From: UBA11346 sp038318565
GTDB taxonomy: Bacteria; Planctomycetota; UBA11346
Direction: 5' to 3'
NCBI GenBank assembly: GCA_038318565.1
Contig: JBBQCI010000025.1
Span: 1 to 42,257, forward strand
DNA: 42,257 nucleotides
Positions 16,660-26,014 of the stretch are shown one piece after another. A program made the position numbers and the translations under genes. Positions within the stretch are counted from its first letter, which is position 1; every line of letters begins with the position of its first letter. Under the pieces are notes generated by a model. It saw only the letters and a program-made list of their open reading frames with translations, did no database searches and was not told the DNA's origin.

Positions 16660-18890
16660 TGACCTTGCGCTCGATCCTCATCTGGTCTGCCGTCGCTCTG
16701 CTTGGGGCCGGAGCCTGCGCCGCCATCGCACTCGGCCAGGGCGAGCGCGTCTCGGCAGCCTGGGTGCTGGTCGCTGCGATCTGCGTGTGGGCGATCGGTT
16801 ACCGCTTTTACAGCCGAATCATCAGCGAGCGCATTTTCGCGCTCGATGACGCTCGCCCGACCCCGGCGGTGCGCCGCGACGACGGCGGTGACTTCGTGCC
16901 GACGCCGAAATGGGTCGTGTTCGGCCATCATTTTGCAGCCATCGCTGGAGCCGGTCCGCTGGTCGGGCCGATCCTGGCAGCGCAGTTCGGCTGGCTGCCC
17001 GGCACCTTATGGATCCTGGTCGGCGTGGTCCTCGGCGGAGCGGTGCAGGATCTGGTCATTCTGTGCGCCAGTCTACGCCGCGATGGCAAGAGCCTCGGCG
17101 AGATGGCCAAAGAGGAGATCGGTCCGATCGCCGGCTGGACCGCCCTGATCGCCATCATCGGCATCATCAGCCTGCTGATCGCGGTGCTCGCCCTGGTGGT
17201 GGTCAACGCGCTTGCGGAAAGCCCGTGGGGCACCGTGACCGTCGCCCTGACCATTCCGATCGCCCTGCTGATGGGCGTGTGGATGCGCGTGATCCGGCCC
17301 GGGAAGGTGCTGGAGGCCAGCCTGATTGGCTTGGTCCTGCTCGGGGTTGCGCTATGGGTGGGCCAGTTGGCGGCCAGTCACGATCCGTGGCGCGGCTGGT
17401 TCACCTTCAGCAAGCTGCAGCTGGCCTGGGCGATCATCGGCTATGGTTTCATCGCCGCCGTCCTGCCAGTGTGGTTGCTGCTGGCGCCCCGCGACTACCT
17501 GTCGTCCTTCGTCAAGATCGGCGCCATCGCCATGCTCGCGCTGGGCATCCTGTTGGTGCTGCCCAACCTGGAGATGCCCGCCCTGGTCACCACCCTGGCC
17601 GACGGCACCGATGTCGCTGGCGGACACGGGCCGGTGTTCGCTGGCTCGGTCTTCCCGTTCGCCTTCATCACTATCGCCTGCGGCGCGATCAGCGGCTTCC
17701 ACAGCCTGGTCAGCAGCGGCACCACGCCGAAGCTGATCAGCCGCGAGCGCGACTGCCGGGCGATCGCCTACGGCGGCATGCTGATGGAGAGTTTCGTCGC
17801 CCTGATGGCGCTGATCGCCGCCTGCGCCCTCCACCCCGGTGTCTACTTCGCGATGAACAGCGCGCAGTTTGCCGGCAAGGACGCCGCGCTGGTCGCCCAG
17901 ACGGTGACTAGCTGGGGCTTCAGCATTAGCGCCGATGAGCTGAAGCAGCTCGCCAGCAGCATCGGTGAGAACTCGGTGATCGCCCGTACCGGCGGCGCCC
18001 CGACCTTGGCGGTCGGCATGGCGCAGATCTTCTCGCAGGTGACCGATTTCCTGCGCCTGCCTGGACTGACCGCGCTGTGGTACCACTTTGCCATCCTGTT
18101 CGAGGCGCTGTTCATCCTCACCACGGTTGACGCCGGCACCCGGGTCGGCCGCTTCCTGATGCAGAACGTCGGTGGCGCGGCCTGGAAGCCGCTCGGACGC
18201 CTCGACTGGTGGCCGGCAGCCTGGGGGGCCTCGGCCCTGATCGTCGCCGGCTGGGGTTTCTTCCTCTATGTCGGGGTCACCGATCCCAACGGCATCCGCT
18301 TCATCTGGCCGGTCTTCGGCATCGCCAACCAGGTCCTGGCGGCGATCGCTTTGTGCGTGGGTACCACCGTGGTCGTGCGCCAAGCCGGATGGCGCTGGTC
18401 CTGGATCACCCTGCTGCCGCTGGCCTGGCTGCTTACGGTGACGCAGATCGCCTCGTTCGAGCGGCTGTTCTCGGCCGACCCCGGGCTGGGTTTCCTCGCC
18501 CAGATCAACGCGGTGCAGGCGAAGTTGGCTGCCGGTACCCTACCGGCAGGCGCCAAGACCATTGCCGATGCTGAGCGGATCATCTTCAATGCCCGGCTCG
18601 ATGCTGGGCTGATCATCGCCTTCAGCACGGTGGTGTGCATCGTCTTCGCCGACAGCCTACGAGCTTGGTGGCGGATCGGACGCGGCGGCCAGCCGACCAG
18701 TTCAGTCCTGCCAGTCACCGTCGCAACGCCAGAACCGGAACGGACCTCTTCGCCGCTGAAGTTCCTGCGTGTGTGGTCGGGCGAAGACGCCTTCGAGCGC
18801 CATGCCCACCGTTGCGCCCGCAGCACCACCAAGCGCGCCTTCTGGAAGGCTTGGTTTACCCGCCGGGCCAGCGGCAGCCGTTGTTGCTGA
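16659..18890 (+). CDS. cstA: Carbon starvation protein CstA family transporter
   Basis: A 743-residue polytopic membrane protein. CstA-family proteins import pyruvate and peptides and are induced when carbon runs short in E. coli. Family blocks are clear: FGHHFAAIAGAGPLVGPILAAQFGW near residue 85-110, GGAVQDLVILCASLRRDGKSLGEMAKEEIG, SGFHSLVSSGTTPKLI and GAGTRVGRFLMQN-like DAGTRVGRFLMQNVGG. The N-terminal WVLVAAICVWAIGYRFYSRII also matches. The start codon shares one base with the ABC ATPase stop, so the genes are coupled. No YbdD-like small partner gene follows; the next gene is a peptidase. Confidence 0.93.
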   Translation: MTLRSILIWSAVALLGAGACAAIALGQGERVSAAWVLVAAICVWAIGYRFYSRIISERIFALDDARPTPAVRRDDGGDFVPTPKWVVFGHHFAAIAGAGPLVGPILAAQFGWLPGTLWILVGVVLGGAVQDLVILCASLRRDGKSLGEMAKEEIGPIAGWTALIAIIGIISLLIAVLALVVVNALAESPWGTVTVALTIPIALLMGVWMRVIRPGKVLEASLIGLVLLGVALWVGQLAASHDPWRGWFTFSKLQLAWAIIGYGFIAAVLPVWLLLAPRDYLSSFVKIGAIAMLALGILLVLPNLEMPALVTTLADGTDVAGGHGPVFAGSVFPFAFITIACGAISGFHSLVSSGTTPKLISRERDCRAIAYGGMLMESFVALMALIAACALHPGVYFAMNSAQFAGKDAALVAQTVTSWGFSISADELKQLASSIGENSVIARTGGAPTLAVGMAQIFSQVTDFLRLPGLTALWYHFAILFEALFILTTVDAGTRVGRFLMQNVGGAAWKPLGRLDWWPAAWGASALIVAGWGFFLYVGVTDPNGIRFIWPVFGIANQVLAAIALCVGTTVVVRQAGWRWSWITLLPLAWLLTVTQIASFERLFSADPGLGFLAQINAVQAKLAAGTLPAGAKTIADAERIIFNARLDAGLIIAFSTVVCIVFADSLRAWWRIGRGGQPTSSVLPVTVATPEPERTSSPLKFLRVWSGEDAFERHAHRCARSTTKRAFWKAWFTRRASGSRCC

Positions 18891-18953
18891 ACCTGCCCAA
18901 GGCTCGCTGACGGCGGGATTGCCTGGGGTCAGCCGGTCGAGACGCTGACCGGG

Positions 18954-21770
18954 ATGCAGCAGGTGCGCTCCGTCCCCATCCCCTCCCTCGGCGTCGAACT
19001 GGTCGAGCGCCGTCATGCCTCGGGGTTCACCCACCTACATCTGGCCTGTGCTGACGAGCATCGCGCGTTCTGCATGGCGTTCCGCACGCCGCCGACCGAC
19101 TCCACCGGACTGCCGCATATCCTTGAACACACCACGCTGTGCGGTTCACAGCGCTATCCGGTGCGCGACCCATTCTTCATGATGATGCGCCGTTCGCTGG
19201 CGACTTTCATGAACGCGATGACCTATCCCGACCTGACCGCCTATCCGTTCTCGACTCAGGTGGCCAAGGACTGGGACAACCTCCTCTCGGTCTATCTCGA
19301 CGCGGTGTTCGCCCCGCGTCTCGACGAGCGGGATTTTCATCAGGAAGGCCACCGCCTGGCCCCAGCCAAGGACGGCACGTGGCAGCGTCAGGGCGTGGTC
19401 TTTAACGAGATGCTTGGAGCGCTCGGCAGCACCGACGCCCAGCTGAACAATGCGATCTCGCGGTCGCTGCTGCCCGACACCATCTACCGCCACGAAAGTG
19501 GTGGCGAGCCGGTCGAGATCCCACGCCTGCAGCACGCCGATCTGGTCGCTTTCCACCACCGCTGCTACCGGCCGGCCAACGCCGTGCTGGTGACCTATGG
19601 CGATGTTCCAATGGCGGACCTTGATGCCGCCCTGGCCCCCTATCTAGCCGACGCCGGGGTGCCGTTGTCGCCGCCCGCACCGCAGCCACCGCTGGCCACA
19701 GGAAACGAGCTGCGCGTCAGCGTCCCGATCGCCGCCGGGCAGGAGGTTGTCGATGTAACCGAGAGCGGGCTGGCCTGGGCCTGGGGCGACACCTCCGACC
19801 TCGACGAAGTGCTATCCGCCGAACTGCTCGAACGCCTTCTGCTCGGCCACGCCGGATCGCCGCTGCGCCGGGCCCTGGAAAGCAGCGGCCTCGGCCGAGG
19901 CACTGGTTCCTCGGGTTATGCCGGCTACAGCCGAACCGGGCTGTTCACCGCCGCTATCGATGGCCATGAACTGACCGACGAGTCGCGCATCGCGCCGCTG
20001 ATCCTGGAAACCCTCGCCACCATCGCCCGCGACAGCGTGCCGCAGGCCGAGATCGACGCCGCCCTGCACCAGCTGGAGCTGGCCCGCCGCGAAGTACGTG
20101 GCGACGGCTATCCCTATGGCCTGGAGCTGTGTCTGCGCCTGATCGGCCCATGGAACCTGGGCGTCGATGGGGTGCCGTTCCTGGATGCCGGCGATGGGCT
20201 GAAGCGCCTCAAAAGCCGCGCTACCCCGGCATGGATCGCCAGCGAAGTGCGTCGCCGCCTGATCGACAATCCGCACCGCACCACCTTCACCGCCGAACCC
20301 GACGCTGCTTTTCACGATCGCGGCAAGGAGCGGGTCGCCGAACTGGACCGCGCCGAGCTAGCCGAGGTCGGTGCTGAAACCCGGTTACGGGCAGCGGCCG
20401 CCAAGCTGGCCGAACGCCAGGCCCAAGCGGATGATCCGGGTGTCCTGCCCGCCCTGCTGCTGGCCGACGTGCCCCGAGCCCGGCGCTGGGCCAGCGGTAG
20501 CCCGACCAGCTGGGAAGGCGGTCATCTGACCGTCTTCACCGCCCCGACCAACGGCCTGACCCATCTGCTTGCCGCCGTGCCGATGCAGCTCGATGACGAC
20601 CTGGAACTGCTGCCGCTGCTTACGGGTTCGCTTGGCGGGCTTGGCTGCGGCACTCGTGACTACGCGGCCCAATCGTCGTTGCTAAATGCGTGCAGTGGGG
20701 GCATCCGGGCGTGGATCGAAACGGGCGCCGACCCCAACGATCCGGCTGTGGTCCGGCCGTGGTTCATGATCGAAGTCAAAGGCCTTAGTGAACGAACCGC
20801 AGACTTCCTGCCGCTGCTCGCCGAGACCTTGCACCACACCCGCTTTGACGAGGACGACCGCTTGGCCGAACTGGTCGAGCAGGCCGTCGCCTCGGCCCAG
20901 GATCGTATCACCCGTTCGGGCTCGGCGCTGGCCGGATCGGCTGCGACACGCGGCTTCGCCGGCTCGCCAGGCTTGACCCACCGGCTCGGCGGACTTGGGC
21001 GGTTGGCCTGGCTGAAACGCCTGTCCGACACCGGCATCGACGGGCTTGGCGCCCGCTTGGCAGCACTACGTGACCGGCTGGTCGCGGCTGCCCCGCAGGC
21101 GGCATTGATCGGCGATCGTGGAGCCGCGCCCGAACTGATCCGCGCTGCTCGCTGGCCAGCACACGCAGTGGTTGCTGCCACGTCGCGCACCTTGGCCGCC
21201 GGACAGCCACCAGCACCGACCGCCTTCACCACTGGCACCTCGGTCAACTATTGCGCGCTGGCCTTCCCCGGCCCTGCCTTGCGCCATGGTGATGCCGCAG
21301 CGCTAGCGGTCGGAACGCGCATCCTGACCAACCGTTGGCTGCATCCCAAGCTGCGCGAGCAGGGTGGCGCCTACGGCGGCGGCGCAGGCTTCGGCCCAGG
21401 CGCGATCACCCTGACCAGCTACCGCGACCCGCGGCTGGTCGACACCTATCGCGATATGCGCGACGGCCTGCGCTGGTTGCACGAACTGCCCGACGAAGCC
21501 GCAGCGCTGACCGAAGCCCAGCTGGGGGTGCTGCAAGGCCTCGATGCACCCGGTAGCCCAGCTGGCGAGGCCCGCCGCCGTTTCATCGGCGATCTTACCG
21601 GTCGCGATCCTCAGACCATCGATGCCTACCGCGAGCGCATCCTTGCCTGCAATCTGACCCAGGTGCGGGCGGCCGCGCAACGCTGGCTGATGCCAGAGGG
21701 CGGCACCATGGCCTGCATCACCTCCACCGAAGGGGCGGCGACCCTGGGGTGGGAGGCCGTCGCCCTATGA
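18954..21770 (+). CDS. M16C metalloprotease, PreP/Cym1-like
   Basis: A 938-residue zinc metallopeptidase of the pitrilysin family, subfamily M16C, which degrades short unstructured peptides inside a closed chamber. The inverted zinc motif HxxEH is in LPHILEHTTLCGS near residue 57. The more distal glutamate ligand region reads VVFNEMLGALGSTDAQ near residue 150. The C-terminal half keeps the LREQGGAYGGGAGF block, which contains the Arg/Tyr-type substrate contacts of the family. Length fits full-length PreP (about 950-1000). No signal peptide is obvious, so it is probably cytoplasmic. It follows cstA by 63 bp; peptide uptake by CstA followed by intracellular peptide breakdown is a plausible but unproved link. 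Confidence 0.92.
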   Translation: MQQVRSVPIPSLGVELVERRHASGFTHLHLACADEHRAFCMAFRTPPTDSTGLPHILEHTTLCGSQRYPVRDPFFMMMRRSLATFMNAMTYPDLTAYPFSTQVAKDWDNLLSVYLDAVFAPRLDERDFHQEGHRLAPAKDGTWQRQGVVFNEMLGALGSTDAQLNNAISRSLLPDTIYRHESGGEPVEIPRLQHADLVAFHHRCYRPANAVLVTYGDVPMADLDAALAPYLADAGVPLSPPAPQPPLATGNELRVSVPIAAGQEVVDVTESGLAWAWGDTSDLDEVLSAELLERLLLGHAGSPLRRALESSGLGRGTGSSGYAGYSRTGLFTAAIDGHELTDESRIAPLILETLATIARDSVPQAEIDAALHQLELARREVRGDGYPYGLELCLRLIGPWNLGVDGVPFLDAGDGLKRLKSRATPAWIASEVRRRLIDNPHRTTFTAEPDAAFHDRGKERVAELDRAELAEVGAETRLRAAAAKLAERQAQADDPGVLPALLLADVPRARRWASGSPTSWEGGHLTVFTAPTNGLTHLLAAVPMQLDDDLELLPLLTGSLGGLGCGTRDYAAQSSLLNACSGGIRAWIETGADPNDPAVVRPWFMIEVKGLSERTADFLPLLAETLHHTRFDEDDRLAELVEQAVASAQDRITRSGSALAGSAATRGFAGSPGLTHRLGGLGRLAWLKRLSDTGIDGLGARLAALRDRLVAAAPQAALIGDRGAAPELIRAARWPAHAVVAATSRTLAAGQPPAPTAFTTGTSVNYCALAFPGPALRHGDAAALAVGTRILTNRWLHPKLREQGGAYGGGAGFGPGAITLTSYRDPRLVDTYRDMRDGLRWLHELPDEAAALTEAQLGVLQGLDAPGSPAGEARRRFIGDLTGRDPQTIDAYRERILACNLTQVRAAAQRWLMPEGGTMACITSTEGAATLGWEAVAL

Positions 21771-21788
21771 TGGCGAGAACCTGGTCGC

Positions 21789-22754
21789 ATGGACGCTGAC
21801 GATCTCCGCGAACTGCTGACTGCTCCGGCGGCGCCGACCGATCTGGTGCCGCCACCGCGCTTCCACGAGGCACACTTCGCTTCGTACATCGTCGATACGG
21901 CGGTTCCGGGCCAGGCTGCGGCGGTCGATGCGGTGGAGGCGTTCGCCACCGCTAGCAACGGGTTCTTCAGCAGGTGGCTCGGAAAAACAACGCCAGGACT
22001 CTACCTCGATGGCTCGTTTGGCGTCGGCAAGACCCACCTGCTGGCGGCCTGCTTTCATGCTGCCGGTGGCGAACGGCGCTACCTGTCGTTCTCCGATGCC
22101 ATGAGCCTGATGACCATGCGGGGGCCGCAGGCGACAGCCGATCTGCTGGCCGCTGACCTAGTCTGCTTGGATGAGTTCGAGCTCGACGATCCGGCCAATA
22201 CTCGCCTGATCGACCTGCTGCTTGGCCTGTTGGCCGATCGTGGCGCGCGCTTCGTCACCACCTCGAACACGGTGGTCGGCGAACTCGGCGACGGGCGCAT
22301 GGCAGTCGACCTGTTCCGCCAGCAGCTCTCGCGCATCGGCGACGCCTTCACCGGAGTGCATGTCCCAGGGCGTGATCATCGCCTACTGAAGGTTCGCGAC
22401 GGAGACGATCCGCCATTGTGGGGCGCCGAGATCGAACCGGAGGATGACGAGGGTTGTCTCTGTCTCGACGCTGAGGCGCTTGATGATTTGCTAACTGGAC
22501 TACCAGTGGTGAACCTACGGCGGTTCGCCGCCAGCGTACAAGGCGTCTGCGTCCTTGATGTCCAGCCGTTTGAGGACCAGCTGATGGCTTTGCGTTTCGT
22601 CAATCTGGTCGACCGATTGTACGACTGGTGCGTTCCTATGCGGGTCAGGTCGCGTTGCCGGATTGCCGAGCTGTTTCCCGAACCGCCACTGCGCGCCGCA
22701 TTCCATCGCAAGCATCGACGCTGCCGATCGCGACTGACGGAGCTCTGCTCGTAG
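21789..22754 (+). CDS. zapE: ZapE/AFG1-like ATPase
   Basis: A 321-residue P-loop ATPase of the AFG1/ZapE family. In E. coli this protein acts at the division site under stress; the mitochondrial homologue handles misfolded respiratory-chain proteins. Walker A is GSFGVGKTH near residue 77 (GLYLDGSFGVGKTHLLAA) and Walker B is LVCLDEFELDDP, with TTSN as sensor 1. The C-terminal VNLVDRLYDWCVPMRV matches the family ending. It is 18 bp downstream of the PreP-like gene on the same strand, and a terminator-like structure follows. Confidence 0.88.
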   Translation: MDADDLRELLTAPAAPTDLVPPPRFHEAHFASYIVDTAVPGQAAAVDAVEAFATASNGFFSRWLGKTTPGLYLDGSFGVGKTHLLAACFHAAGGERRYLSFSDAMSLMTMRGPQATADLLAADLVCLDEFELDDPANTRLIDLLLGLLADRGARFVTTSNTVVGELGDGRMAVDLFRQQLSRIGDAFTGVHVPGRDHRLLKVRDGDDPPLWGAEIEPEDDEGCLCLDAEALDDLLTGLPVVNLRRFAASVQGVCVLDVQPFEDQLMALRFVNLVDRLYDWCVPMRVRSRCRIAELFPEPPLRAAFHRKHRRCRSRLTELCS

Positions 22755-22758
22755 CCAG

Positions 22759-22805
22759 AAACCGGGCAGGAGGGGAGGTTACTCCGTCCTCCAACCGGCG
22801 GTTTT
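22759..22805 (+). terminator. Two-tier hairpin after zapE, candidate terminator
   Basis: An inner hairpin GGAGG+GGAG, GTTA loop, CTCC, 2-nt bulge, CCTCC spans 22769-22792. It is enclosed by AAACCG (22759-22764) pairing with CGGTTT (22799-22804) and ends in a short T run. The remainder up to the hppA terminator (22806-22964) holds no gene I can support. Confidence 0.5.
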
Positions 22806-22964
22806 ACGGTTGATTGAGCGCCACGCGCCACGGGCTTAAGGGTTCTACTGCCCCACCGTCATCGACGAGTCGCTCCTGTGCCTGCAACTCGTGATTCAGA
22901 CCTTCGTCCCGGCCTGACCATCTGGCCAGCGACTACTACCTCTACTGACATGCTAGGCACACAA

Positions 22965-23000
22965 CGACGAACCCCGCGGGATGACCCGCGGGGTTCGTCG
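22965..23000 (-). terminator. Strong terminator hairpin after hppA
   Basis: A perfect 16-bp inverted repeat (CGACGAACCCCGCGGG and its complement) with a 4-nt loop, about 40 bp past the hppA stop. On the minus strand it is followed by TTGTGTG, a weak U-rich tail. It may act in both directions between the convergent zapE and hppA. Confidence 0.8.
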
Positions 23001-23040
23001 ATCCGACAGCCGTCAGGCGGTCGTCGGGCGGTCGTTGGAC

Positions 23041-25698
23041 TCAGCCCTTCACCTCGGCACCTTCGATCCGCATGCTGTAGAAGCTGCGATAGACGAAGAC
23101 GGTTGAGACGATGAAGAAGACGACGGCCAGGGTGATCGAGACGTTGCGATCCAGACCCGCCGCCAGCGAAACCGCCAGCAGGCCGAACAGGGTCGCGAAC
23201 TTGATCATCGGGTTCATTGCCACCGAGGAGGTGTCTTTGAACGGGTCGCCTACGGTGTCGCCGACGATCGAGGCCTCGTGCAGCGGGGTATTCTTGGCGC
23301 GCAGCTCGGTCTCGACGACCTTCTTGGCGTTGTCCCAAGCTCCACCGGCGTTGGCCATGAAGATGGCCTGGTAGAGACCAAAGATGGCGAGGCCGATGAG
23401 GTAGCCGATGAAGAAGAACGGCTCGGCACAGGCGAAGGCCAGGGTCGAGAAGAACATTGCCAGGAAGATGTTCCACATGCCCTTCTGGGCGTAGATCGTG
23501 CAGATTTCCACGACCTTCTTGCTGTCCTCGGTCGAGGCCCTGGTCGCCCCTTCGAGCTTCATGTTCTTTTTGATGAATTCGACGGCCTTGTACGCACCGG
23601 CCACCACTGCCTGGGTCGAGGCGCCGGTGAACCAGTAGATCAGCGCGCCGCCGGTGATCAGGCCGAGCAGGAACGGGGCGTAGGTCAGGCCGAGCTTGGA
23701 CATGTCGTGCTTCAGCCCGCCGGTCAGTTCCATGATGATTGAGAAGATCATCGTGGTCGCGCCGACGACCGCCGTGCCGATGAGCACTGGCTTGGCGGTG
23801 GCCTTGAAGGTGTTGCCGGCGCCGTCGTTCTCTTCGAGCAGCTCTTTACCGATCTCGAACTTGGTGTCGAAGCCGAAGTCCTTCTTGATTTCCGCCTCAA
23901 TGTTCGGGATCGACTCGATCTGCGACAGTTCGAACACCGACTGGGCGTTGTCGGTCACCGGGCCGTAGGAATCGACGGCGATGGTCACGGGACCCATGCC
24001 GAGGAAGCCGAAGGCGACTAGGCCGAAGGCGAAGACGGCAGCCATGGTGGCGCCGATCTCAGGCGTGGTGGTGGCGGCGAGCGCGGCGCTAAGCCCCAGG
24101 CCCGACACCCAATAGGCGATAGCCATCAGGGCGACCATCATCAGGCCGAGCCAGTAGGCGCTGAAGTTGCCAGCGGTGAGTCCGGCGAGGATGTTCAGCG
24201 AGGCACCGCCTTCCTTCGAAGCGGACACCACTTCGCGCACGTGTCGCGAATGTGTGCTGGTAAAGGCTTTGACCATTTCAGGGATGATCGCACCGGCGGC
24301 GGTGCCGCAGGAGATGATCAGCGAGAGTTGCCACCATAGGTCGCTGGCGGCCACGCCGCTGCCGACCGTCGGGATGAGGACCTTCGATAGGACGAAGGTG
24401 ACGATAATCGAGATGATCGAGGTAAGGATGACCAGGGTGGTCAGTGGAATCTCGTAGTTGAACTTCACCGCGTTGCCGAACCTCGGCTTGGCGATGAACC
24501 AGTCGTTGATGAAGTAGGTGCCGACCGAGGTCAGAACCATGGCTACGCGCATGGCGAACAGCCACACCAGCAACTGGACCTGCATGGTCGGGTCGTGAAC
24601 CGCGAGCATGATGAAGGTGATCAGCGCGACGCCGGTAACGCCGTAGGTCTCAAAGCCGTCAGCGGTCGGTCCGACCGAGTCGCCAGCGTTGTCACCGGTA
24701 CAGTCGGCGATCACTCCCGGGTTGCGGGGGTCATCTTCCTTCACTTTAAAGACGATCTTCATCAGGTCGGAACCGATGTCAGCGATCTTGGTGAAGATAC
24801 CGCCGGCGATGCGCAGCACGGCCGCGCCCAGCGACTCGCCGATGGCGAAGCCGATGAAACAAGGACCGGCCAGGTCGCTGGGCAGGAAAAGGAGAATGGA
24901 GAGCATGATGATCAACTCGACACTGATCAGCAGGGTGCCGATCGACATGCCGGACATCAGCGGGATGGCGTAGCAGGGGTAACCCTTGCCCCGCAGCGCG
25001 GCGAAGGCGGTACGGCTGTTGGCGAAGGTGTTGATGCGGATGCCGAACCAGGCGACGCCGACGCTGCCGAGGATACCGACGATCGAGCAAAGCAGGATCA
25101 TCGTCACCTTATAGGCGCCGAATCCGTGCCCAACGTTGCCGGCGGCATCGACGGTGCCGTTTGGGGTTAGGAAGCCGAAATAGGCCACGATCACGACCGC
25201 GATCAGGGCCCACAGGATGCCAAGGAACTTGGTCTGGGTGATAAGGTAGGTCTTGCACGTCTCGTAGATCAGCTCGGAGATATCGAGCATCGACTTGTGC
25301 ACCGGCAGGTTCTTGACCTTGGTGTAGATCATGAGGCCGAAGAGAAAGCCGATGACGCAGACGACCAGGCCGGAGAGCAGCAGAGTGTGGCCGCTCATGC
25401 CCAGGAAGGTGGCCAGCCTTTCATCCGACAGACTGGGAAGGATGAGGTTGGCTTCTCCACCACCCGTGTGGGCAGCCTGGGCAACCACTGGAGCAACCAC
25501 TGGAGCAACCACTGGGGCAACCACTGGGGCAACCACCGGCGCGACCACGGCGTCAGGCGCCGGCACGGTCAGCGGAGCCTGGTCCATGGCAGCCAGCGGC
25601 AGCACCGCGACAGCGAGGACGAGCAGGGCTCGGGTGGTGGATACGAGCCAGCCGCTCAAGCGCGATCGGCTGGGCTGGGCACAATTGAAGCAGTCCAT
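23041..25698 (-). CDS. hppA: Membrane-bound ion-translocating pyrophosphatase
   Basis: Couples hydrolysis of inorganic pyrophosphate to H+ (or Na+) pumping across the membrane. The 885-residue sequence has the catalytic block EDDPRNPGVIADCTGDNAGD, the second acidic block GPVTDNAQSVFEL, and GDTVGDPFKDTSS near the C-terminus. At the position that distinguishes K+-dependent from K+-independent enzymes it reads GNTFKAT, with Lys, predicting K+ independence. It is longer than most members: a signal-like hydrophobic segment (about 24-38) and a VVAP repeat (about 51-73) precede the first core helix. The start at 25698 has a GGAGG ribosome site. It is a single-gene unit with a strong terminator. Confidence 0.95.
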   Translation of the reverse strand: MDCFNCAQPSRSRLSGWLVSTTRALLVLAVAVLPLAAMDQAPLTVPAPDAVVAPVVAPVVAPVVAPVVAPVVAQAAHTGGGEANLILPSLSDERLATFLGMSGHTLLLSGLVVCVIGFLFGLMIYTKVKNLPVHKSMLDISELIYETCKTYLITQTKFLGILWALIAVVIVAYFGFLTPNGTVDAAGNVGHGFGAYKVTMILLCSIVGILGSVGVAWFGIRINTFANSRTAFAALRGKGYPCYAIPLMSGMSIGTLLISVELIIMLSILLFLPSDLAGPCFIGFAIGESLGAAVLRIAGGIFTKIADIGSDLMKIVFKVKEDDPRNPGVIADCTGDNAGDSVGPTADGFETYGVTGVALITFIMLAVHDPTMQVQLLVWLFAMRVAMVLTSVGTYFINDWFIAKPRFGNAVKFNYEIPLTTLVILTSIISIIVTFVLSKVLIPTVGSGVAASDLWWQLSLIISCGTAAGAIIPEMVKAFTSTHSRHVREVVSASKEGGASLNILAGLTAGNFSAYWLGLMMVALMAIAYWVSGLGLSAALAATTTPEIGATMAAVFAFGLVAFGFLGMGPVTIAVDSYGPVTDNAQSVFELSQIESIPNIEAEIKKDFGFDTKFEIGKELLEENDGAGNTFKATAKPVLIGTAVVGATTMIFSIIMELTGGLKHDMSKLGLTYAPFLLGLITGGALIYWFTGASTQAVVAGAYKAVEFIKKNMKLEGATRASTEDSKKVVEICTIYAQKGMWNIFLAMFFSTLAFACAEPFFFIGYLIGLAIFGLYQAIFMANAGGAWDNAKKVVETELRAKNTPLHEASIVGDTVGDPFKDTSSVAMNPMIKFATLFGLLAVSLAAGLDRNVSITLAVVFFIVSTVFVYRSFYSMRIEGAEVKG
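25481..25552 (-). repeat. 12-bp coding minisatellite in hppA
   Basis: Four near-perfect and two degenerate copies of GCAACCACTGGR (plus strand), encoding repeated Val-Val-Ala-Pro in the region between the N-terminal hydrophobic segment and the pump core. The 12-bp unit preserves frame, so copy-number change would only lengthen or shorten the linker. Confidence 0.9.
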
Positions 25699-26014
25699 GG
25701 GACCTCCGGTCTGCCTGCATCTGATCTAAGGACCTCTGGATCCAGAAGTATCAAATAGAGAAATCCCCGAGGTATCCGTGGAACGAGCCCCATCGCATGT
25801 CATTTATGCATGCACGTTGCGCCCATTGTGACATCGTGTGCATGCTTTGGAATCGACCCCGGAGACCGTTCATGAGTCGTATTCACGCTCGCATGACGCT
25901 CGCTTCACTCAGAACCCAGAAACCCAATGGCGGCTTATGGTTTCTCCAGGCATTTCTCTATTCACGTCTTCAGTCTCATGACCCCAACAGACGCCTTCGT
26001 GGTACATCCATCAC
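25699..26014. other. Gene-free stretch upstream of hppA
   Basis: This 316-bp gap holds the hppA leader and presumably its promoter, but I cannot assign -10 and -35 boxes with confidence. It is less GC-rich than its surroundings. An inverted repeat GCATGCAC (25808-25815) / GTGCATGC (25838-25845) with 22-bp spacing is present and could be an operator. Short open frames here have no family features. Confidence 0.5.

Noticed and set aside
17352..18383. A 343-codon open frame antisense to cstA
   Set aside because: Gln/Asp/Gly/His-rich product typical of an antisense shadow of a membrane protein gene; no motifs.
25808..25845. GCATGCAC / GTGCATGC inverted repeat as a defined operator
   Set aside because: Eight bases with a 22-bp gap, and no second copy or known regulator, so I list it only as a note in the intergenic entry.
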